The notes below the pieces were generated by a model. The model did not search any database and was not told where the DNA came from. It worked only from the letters and a program-made list of their open reading frames with translations. From the NCBI GenBank assembly GCA_900319525.1, contig ONOU01000001.1, forward strand, positions 1 through 64,000: a stretch of 64,000 nucleotides of DNA, given 5' to 3'. This document shows, piece after piece, positions 58,786 to 64,000 of this stretch; position 1 is the first letter of the stretch, and every line of letters begins with the position of its first letter. The translations under genes and the position numbers were made by a program. The DNA is from an uncultured Prevotellaceae bacterium. Lineage in GTDB: Bacteria; Bacteroidota; Bacteroidia; Bacteroidales; Muribaculaceae.

Positions 58786-61353
58786 ATGGAACAAAAAACC
58801 TTCACTTATCAGCAGGCCTATGAAGCCTCGTTGAAGTACTTTGACGGCGATGAACTCGCTGCCAGGGTATGGGCGACGAAATATGCCTTGAAAGATTCTT
58901 TTGGTCACCTCTATGAGTTGACGCCCGATGATATGCATCACCGCATCGCACGCGAGATTGCACGCATCGAGAATAAATATCCCAATCCCCTGAGCGAGGA
59001 TCGCTTGTTTGAGCTGATGAGCCATTTTCGCTACATTGTGCCGCAGGGTAGCCCCATGGCAGGCATTGGCAATAACTTCCAGGTGGGCTCATTGAGCAAC
59101 TGCTTTGTCGTTGGACTCGATGGCGAGCCCGACAGTTACGGCGGCATCCTCAAGATTGACGAGGAGCAGGTGCAGCTCATGAAACGCCGTGGTGGAGTAG
59201 GTCACGACCTGTCGCACATCCGCCCCAAGGGTTCGCCTGTCAAGAATAGCGCCCTCACCTCAACGGGACTTGTGCCCTTCATGGTGCGCTACAGCAATAG
59301 CACTCGCGAGGTGGCTCAAGACGGTCGCCGTGGCGCGCTGATGCTTACCGTTAGCATCAAGCACCCCGATGCCGAGTCGTTTATCGACGCCAAGATGGAG
59401 GAGGGCAAGGTGACGGGCGCCAATGTGTCGGTGCGCATCGATGACGCGTTCATGCAGGCTGCCGTCGAGGGCAAGTCCTATCACCAGCAATATCCCATTG
59501 ATAGCGATAAGCCGCTCTATGAGAAAGAGATCGACGCAGCTCGCCTGTGGAACAAGATCGTTCACAATGCCTGGAAGAGCGCCGAGCCCGGCATCCTCTT
59601 CTGGGACACGATCACGCGCGAGTCGGTGCCCGACTGCTATGCCGACCTGGGCTTCAAGACCATCTCGACCAATCCCTGTGGCGAGATTCCCTTGTGTCCC
59701 TACGACAGCTGCCGCCTCATCGCCATCAACCTGTACAGCTATGTGAAGAATCCGTTCACGCCGCAGGCCTACTTCGACTTCGACCAGTTTGCCGAGCACG
59801 TGGCATGCGCACAGCGCATGATGGACGACATCATCGACCTGGAGATGGAGAAAATCGAGAAGATTCTCGACAAGATCAACTCCGACCCCGAGACCCAGGA
59901 GGTCAAGACTACCGAGCTCAACCTGTGGAACAAGATCCGCACCAAGACGCTCAAGGGCCGCCGCACGGGCGTCGGCACCACGGGCGAAGGCGACATGATC
60001 GCCGCTATGGGGTTGCGCTATGGCACTCCCGAGGCAACCGAGTTCTCGGTGAGCGTACACAAGGCGCTGGCACTGGCCGCTTATGGCTCATCGGTACAGA
60101 TGGCCAAGGAGCGTGGCGCATTTGAGGTTTACGATGCTAAGCGCGAGGAGAACAATCCTTATATCAACCGCCTGCGCGAGGCTAAGCCTGAGTTGTATGA
60201 GGAGATGGTGAAGTATGGACGCCGCAACATCGCTTGCCTGACCATCGCTCCCACGGGAACCACCAGCCTGTTGACCCAGACGACATCGGGTATCGAGCCG
60301 GTATTCATGCCCGTGTACAAGCGTCGCCGCAAGGTGAACCCCAGCGACAAGGACGTGCATGTCGATCTGGTGGACGAGAACGGCGATTCGTTTGAGGAGT
60401 TCATCGTCTATCACCACAAGTTGGTGACCTGGATGAACATCAATCATATCCCCGTGCGCCGTGATTACACTCAGGAAGAGTTGAATGCCATCGTCGAGAG
60501 ATCCCCGTACAACAAGGCTACGGCCAATGATGTGGACTGGGTGAACAAGGTGCGCATGCAGGGCGAGGTTCAGAAGTGGGTTGACCACAGCATCAGTGTG
60601 ACCATCAACCTGCCCAACGACATCAGCGAGGAAATGGTCGGCAAGCTCTATGTGGAGGCTTGGCGCAGCGGCTGCAAGGGCTGTACCGTTTATCGCGACG
60701 GTTCGCGCACGGGTGTGCTTGTTGCCCTTAGCGACAGTGACAAGAAAAAAGAAGAGCAAAAAGAGAAAAATACCGCCAACGAAGGCCGCTACATCGCTGA
60801 GGAGGAACACATTCTCAAGCGTCCGGTAGAGCTTGAGGCCGATGTGGTGCGCTTCCAGAACAAGAAGGAGAAATGGATCGCGTTTATCGGCTTGATTGAC
60901 GGACGACCCTATGAGATCTTTACTGGTATTGCCGACGACGACGAGGGCATCTTCTGTCCCAAGTCGGTGACCAAGGGTAAGATCATCAAGGCCGTGGGCG
61001 AGGATGGCGTGAAACGCTACGACTTCCAGTTCATCAACAAGCGTGGCTTCAAGACCACCATCGAGGGACTGAGCGAGAAGTTCAATCCCGAGTTCTGGAA
61101 CTACGCAAAGCTCATTTCGGGCGTCTTGCGCTATGGCATGCCCATCCCGCAGGTGCTCAAGCTCGTGAGCAGCCTGGAACTTGACAGCCAGTCGATCAAC
61201 ACATGGAAGATGGGCGTGGAGCGTGCTCTCAAGCGTTACATCAATAATGGTGAGGCTTCGGCTGAGTGTTGCCCCAATTGTGGCCAGAACACGCTGGTTT
61301 ATCAGGAGGGTTGCCTCATCTGTACCAACTGCGGTACATCCCGCTGCGGATAA
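58786..61353 (+). CDS. nrdJ: Adenosylcobalamin-dependent (class II) ribonucleoside-diphosphate reductase
   Basis: 855 residues. Class II RNR landmarks: GSLSNCFVVG with the first active-site cysteine, the NPCGEIPL motif (thiyl cysteine and glutamate), MKRRGGVGHDLSHIRP, and TGTTSLLTQTTSGIEPVF. The C-terminus has a TSCPD-like region (FCPKSVTKGKIIKAVG) and a final four-cysteine zinc finger (CCPNCGQN, CLICTNCG) ending TSRCG, which would carry the regenerating cysteines. Makes deoxyribonucleotides in an oxygen-independent, B12-dependent way. Confidence 0.95.
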   Translation: MEQKTFTYQQAYEASLKYFDGDELAARVWATKYALKDSFGHLYELTPDDMHHRIAREIARIENKYPNPLSEDRLFELMSHFRYIVPQGSPMAGIGNNFQVGSLSNCFVVGLDGEPDSYGGILKIDEEQVQLMKRRGGVGHDLSHIRPKGSPVKNSALTSTGLVPFMVRYSNSTREVAQDGRRGALMLTVSIKHPDAESFIDAKMEEGKVTGANVSVRIDDAFMQAAVEGKSYHQQYPIDSDKPLYEKEIDAARLWNKIVHNAWKSAEPGILFWDTITRESVPDCYADLGFKTISTNPCGEIPLCPYDSCRLIAINLYSYVKNPFTPQAYFDFDQFAEHVACAQRMMDDIIDLEMEKIEKILDKINSDPETQEVKTTELNLWNKIRTKTLKGRRTGVGTTGEGDMIAAMGLRYGTPEATEFSVSVHKALALAAYGSSVQMAKERGAFEVYDAKREENNPYINRLREAKPELYEEMVKYGRRNIACLTIAPTGTTSLLTQTTSGIEPVFMPVYKRRRKVNPSDKDVHVDLVDENGDSFEEFIVYHHKLVTWMNINHIPVRRDYTQEELNAIVERSPYNKATANDVDWVNKVRMQGEVQKWVDHSISVTINLPNDISEEMVGKLYVEAWRSGCKGCTVYRDGSRTGVLVALSDSDKKKEEQKEKNTANEGRYIAEEEHILKRPVELEADVVRFQNKKEKWIAFIGLIDGRPYEIFTGIADDDEGIFCPKSVTKGKIIKAVGEDGVKRYDFQFINKRGFKTTIEGLSEKFNPEFWNYAKLISGVLRYGMPIPQVLKLVSSLELDSQSINTWKMGVERALKRYINNGEASAECCPNCGQNTLVYQEGCLICTNCGTSRCG

Positions 61354-61399
61354 TAGCAAGAGTGAGTATAAATATGTGATTGGCAAAAATGCGTTTATC

Positions 61400-61443
61400 G
61401 GGGGGAGTGCTATCCAAGTGACAGCCCTCCCCTCCATTTTTTT
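61400..61443 (+). terminator. Terminator after nrdJ
   Basis: GGGGAG / CTCCCC stem with flanking G/C pairing, then CATTTTTTTC. Confidence 0.7.
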
Positions 61444-61494
61444 CTATAGGCAAGGCGGTAGCCGATAGAGGTATTGCAAGCCACTGGCTTGCGC

Positions 61495-63813
61495 TCAAAA
61501 CTCCAGCTTCCCCGTTAATCGGATATCCTCGCTCGAACTCCCGACCAGCAATGTGAACTCTCCCTCGACAGCCCATTGCATCTTGTCGTTCACAATAGCG
61601 AGGTCAACGGGCAGGATATTGAAACTGAACGCGCGGCTTTCCCCAGCATCGAGGGTCACGCGCTCAAACCCGATCAGTTGTCGTTCGGGCTGCACCACCG
61701 AGGCTCCCGTGTTGCTCACATAGAGCTGAACCACTTCGTCACCCTTTCTTGAACCGGTGTTAGTTACATTGAAGGAAACTTGTCCTGCTGTGATGCTCAA
61801 GTCACTGTACTCAAACGACGTATAGCTCAATCCGTATCCAAACGGGTAGAGCGGCTTTGCGCTCATCTCAACGTAATCATGCGCTACAGGACGAGGCTGA
61901 TTGTAATAGACCGGTAACTGGCCCACATGGCGGGGAACGGAAACGGGCAATCTTCCCGCAGGGTTATAGTCTCCAAAGAGCACATCTGCAATGGCATTAC
62001 CACCTTGTTCTCCAGGATAGTAAGCCGTGAGCAGCGCATCGGCGTTTGCGTCGGCCCAGTTCTTGTTCAACGGGCGTCCCTCGATATAGACCACAACGAG
62101 TGGTTTTCCTGTCTTTTTCAATGCTTGAAGCAATTCATTTTGCCGTCCAAGCAGGTCGAGCGTGGCACGGTCAAATCCTTCACCACATTCCATATCGCTG
62201 ATGTTTTGCTGCTCGGCACTGGCAGCGCCCGTGTCCTCATAGGAAGTCTTGAAATCCCTGGCCGACGAGCCTCCCACCACGGCAACAATGACATCAGCGC
62301 TGCTGGCAACCGCTGCTGCCGCTGCAATATCGCAATCAACCGTGTCTCGGATGGCGCACCCTTTGACATAACAGCAATTAGCCTCACCTATCATGGCCTT
62401 GATACCGTTATAGACTGTGATGACCTTGCCATCGGGCTGTGGGGCGGTATAGTCGCCCAGCATATTATAGACGTTGTCGGCATTGGGCCCTACGATGGCC
62501 ACCTTCAAGTCCTTGCTCAGCGGCAGGATACCGTTATTCTTAAGCAAGGTGATGGATTCCTGTGCCGCGTGTCTTGCTGCAGCGACGGCTTCTGCATTGT
62601 TCACCAGCTTACCGGCTGTTTTCTCGTCAACGTAGGGGTGCTCAAACAATCCCATCTCAAATTTTAGGCGCAATACGCGTCTTACGGCCTGGTTCAGGGT
62701 TTCCTCGCTGACCTTGCCCTCTCTCACCGCATCGGCAAGTTGGACGTAGCAGTTTCCTCCCAGGTCCACGTCAACGCCAGCCAATAGCGCCTGGATGGCA
62801 GCATCCTGCAACGACGTTGCAGTGCGGTGCGTCCCCCTGAGGCCATCGATGCTGAACAGGTCACTCACGACGATTCCTCGATTAAACACCCAGTTATTTC
62901 TTAATACTCCGGTCAGCAATTCATGATTGGATGTACATGGTATGCCATCCAATGAATTATAAGAGGTCATCACCGATAAAGCCCCAGCATCAAGCACGCG
63001 CCTGAACGGGGGCAGGAACACCTGTTTCAGTTCTCTTGGCCCCACGATGCTGCGGTCTCCGTTTTGACCGCCCTCGCTGGCTCCATAGGCGATAAAGTGC
63101 TTTAGCGTGGCAATGGTTGAGTGGGGGAGTGCTAAGTCTCCGCCACCAAGTCCCCAAACAACTGCTGCTCCCATTTCGCCACTCAGGAAGGGGTCCTCGC
63201 CCAGTGTCTCCTCGACTCGCGACCAACGCGGTTCCCGGGCTAGATCCAGCACAGGTCCGTAACTGATGTGGCCGCCTTGAGAACGCACTTCTTTGCCGAT
63301 AATATCGCCTATTTGCCGCATGGTCTCGCGTGACCATGTCGCCGCCATGCCAAGTCCTGTCGGGAACACTGTCGCCCCGATGGCCATATGGCCGTGAGGC
63401 GCCTCTTCGGCAAGGAAGATGGGAATGCCCAGGCGTGTCTTCTCGATGGCATAGCGTTGCATGGCGTTGGCCGCCTGAGCAGCCAGTGCGGGATTGAGAC
63501 CGTTGGCGATGGTCTTGCGTGTCCATGGATCAGCACGAAATACGGCCCAGTACATACCCACGTGCAGGCTATCTACTTCATGCCTGAACTTCTCGCTTAC
63601 GGCCACTTTTTTGCCGTTAATCTGGTAGGAGTCCCACCCCATGAAGCACACAACTTGTCCCGCCTTTTCTTCAAGCGTCATGCGCGAGATGAGATCTTCA
63701 ACACGCTGCTCTACAGGCAGATTGGCGTCCTGATAGGGGTATTTGGGCGCTGCCAGGGCACTAATTCCCGCCAGCATCATCAATAAAGTTATAGTTGAAA
63801 ATCGTTTTATCAT
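61495..63813 (-). CDS. GH3 family beta-glucosidase, BglX-like
   Basis: 772 residues; signal peptide (MIKRFSTITLLMMLAGISALAA). GH3 N-terminal barrel with RVEDLISRMTLEEKAGQ, the substrate loop LKHFIAYGASEGGQNGD and the nucleophile region GIVVSDLFSIDGL; GH3_C domain (about 395-620; VAIVGPNADNVYNMLGDY, VVVYIEGRPLNKNW) and a C-terminal Fn3-like domain (about 670-770; NTGSRKGDEVVQLYV). Periplasmic release of glucose or xylose from oligosaccharides. Downstream of a GH2-like gene in the same direction, as in a small glycan-use cluster. Confidence 0.94.
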   Translation of the reverse strand: MIKRFSTITLLMMLAGISALAAPKYPYQDANLPVEQRVEDLISRMTLEEKAGQVVCFMGWDSYQINGKKVAVSEKFRHEVDSLHVGMYWAVFRADPWTRKTIANGLNPALAAQAANAMQRYAIEKTRLGIPIFLAEEAPHGHMAIGATVFPTGLGMAATWSRETMRQIGDIIGKEVRSQGGHISYGPVLDLAREPRWSRVEETLGEDPFLSGEMGAAVVWGLGGGDLALPHSTIATLKHFIAYGASEGGQNGDRSIVGPRELKQVFLPPFRRVLDAGALSVMTSYNSLDGIPCTSNHELLTGVLRNNWVFNRGIVVSDLFSIDGLRGTHRTATSLQDAAIQALLAGVDVDLGGNCYVQLADAVREGKVSEETLNQAVRRVLRLKFEMGLFEHPYVDEKTAGKLVNNAEAVAAARHAAQESITLLKNNGILPLSKDLKVAIVGPNADNVYNMLGDYTAPQPDGKVITVYNGIKAMIGEANCCYVKGCAIRDTVDCDIAAAAAVASSADVIVAVVGGSSARDFKTSYEDTGAASAEQQNISDMECGEGFDRATLDLLGRQNELLQALKKTGKPLVVVYIEGRPLNKNWADANADALLTAYYPGEQGGNAIADVLFGDYNPAGRLPVSVPRHVGQLPVYYNQPRPVAHDYVEMSAKPLYPFGYGLSYTSFEYSDLSITAGQVSFNVTNTGSRKGDEVVQLYVSNTGASVVQPERQLIGFERVTLDAGESRAFSFNILPVDLAIVNDKMQWAVEGEFTLLVGSSSEDIRLTGKLEF

Positions 63814-63819
63814 TTTGGC

Positions 63820-63858
63820 TCAAACACTAACAACTAAAGACTAACAACTGACAACTCA
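63820..63858. repeat. AACTAA-type repeat tract at the GH2-GH3 junction
   Basis: CACTAACAACTAAAGAC then AACAACTGACAACTC on the plus strand. It encodes the last residues and stop of the GH2-like gene on the minus strand. Confidence 0.6.
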
Positions 63859-64000
63859 ACATTCATTCCTGTGATCTCAACGATGGACTTGCAGCCACGT
63901 GCATCTTCGGTTTTCCAGTCGAGATCAATAGTGCGGCTCTCGCCCGGCATCAAGTGGAAATAATTGTCGCTGTAGATGGCGGGCAAGATCTGTTCTCCGT
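63834..64000 (-). CDS. C-terminus of a GH2-family glycosidase (partial)
   Basis: Minus-strand frame entering from the right edge and ending at TAG (63834-63836). Visible residues ILPAIYSDNYFHLMPGESRT then IDLDWKTED match the terminal Ig-like domain of exo-beta-mannosidase/glucosaminidase-type GH2 enzymes (pattern LPxxYSDNYFxLxPGE). The last residues VELSVVSL come from an AACTAA-type repeat tract, so the original stop may have been lost. The GH3 gene follows after 20 bp. Confidence 0.75.
   Translation of the reverse strand, partial: GEQILPAIYSDNYFHLMPGESRTIDLDWKTEDARGCKSIVEITGMNVELSVVSL

Noticed and set aside
60088-61437. 449-codon frame on the minus strand
   Set aside because: Antisense to nrdJ, whose motifs are unambiguous.
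1-64000. CRISPR array, tRNA, rRNA, transposase or integrase
   Set aside because: No evenly spaced direct repeats, no cloverleaf or rRNA-like stretches and no recombinase motifs were found.

Overview
This window looks like chromosome from an anaerobic member of the Bacteroidales, most likely a gut lineage of the Prevotellaceae or Muribaculaceae type; I cannot fix the genus from sequence alone. Grounds: many genes start just after the Bacteroidota promoter pattern TTTG-(19-21)-TAnnTTTG; BspA-type leucine-rich proteins, a class III fructose-1,6-bisphosphatase, envelope lipoproteins with Bacteroidota-style signal peptides, MlaE/MlaF, a class II ribonucleotide reductase and GH3/GH2 glycosidases are present. 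No rRNA, tRNA, CRISPR array, transposase or integrase was seen.

Layout. 1-6.9 kb is an accessory, relatively AT-rich strip: a truncated RecF-like AAA ATPase at the edge, coding debris, a minus-strand operon of one secreted acidic protein plus five small (mostly membrane) proteins, and a hipB-hipA pair in which hipA is frameshifted. 6.9-9.7 kb holds preA and a LolC/E-type permease. 9.9-20.3 kb is one tight seven-gene plus-strand operon: membrane TrkA_N-RyR protein, secreted TPR protein, outer-membrane barrel, secreted LRR-caspase, membrane TIR protein, stand-alone RyR protein, secreted calcineurin-like phosphoesterase with a PQQ-type propeller. This is the most striking thing in the window and reads as an envelope-spanning sensor/effector system.

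20.4-42 kb is mostly housekeeping: RidA, a GT-C membrane glycosyltransferase, a secreted C1 aminopeptidase, MutS2, an M3 dipeptidase, GNAT, an alanine-rich lipoprotein, YugP, HisRS, a Crp-type regulator, a TSCPD protein, lipoproteins, an MBL hydrolase, an orphan UmuD, an LTA-synthase-like phosphotransferase, a hemerythrin plus LuxR pair, MlaE/MlaF, an HD hydrolase and a glutamine amidotransferase.

42-64 kb: a secreted LRR/dockerin/SUMF1 fusion, a structured intergenic element, queF-queC and fabD, a second LRR-dockerin protein, a TPR membrane regulator, an operon of a WG-repeat lipoprotein with queD and queE (so the preQ0/preQ1 genes C, D, E, F are all here but in two places), a DbpA-like helicase, FBPase III, an OmpA lipoprotein, NrdJ, and a GH3/GH2 glycosidase pair at the right edge. 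Short degenerate AACAACTAA-type repeats recur between genes, often supplying stop codons or leaders.
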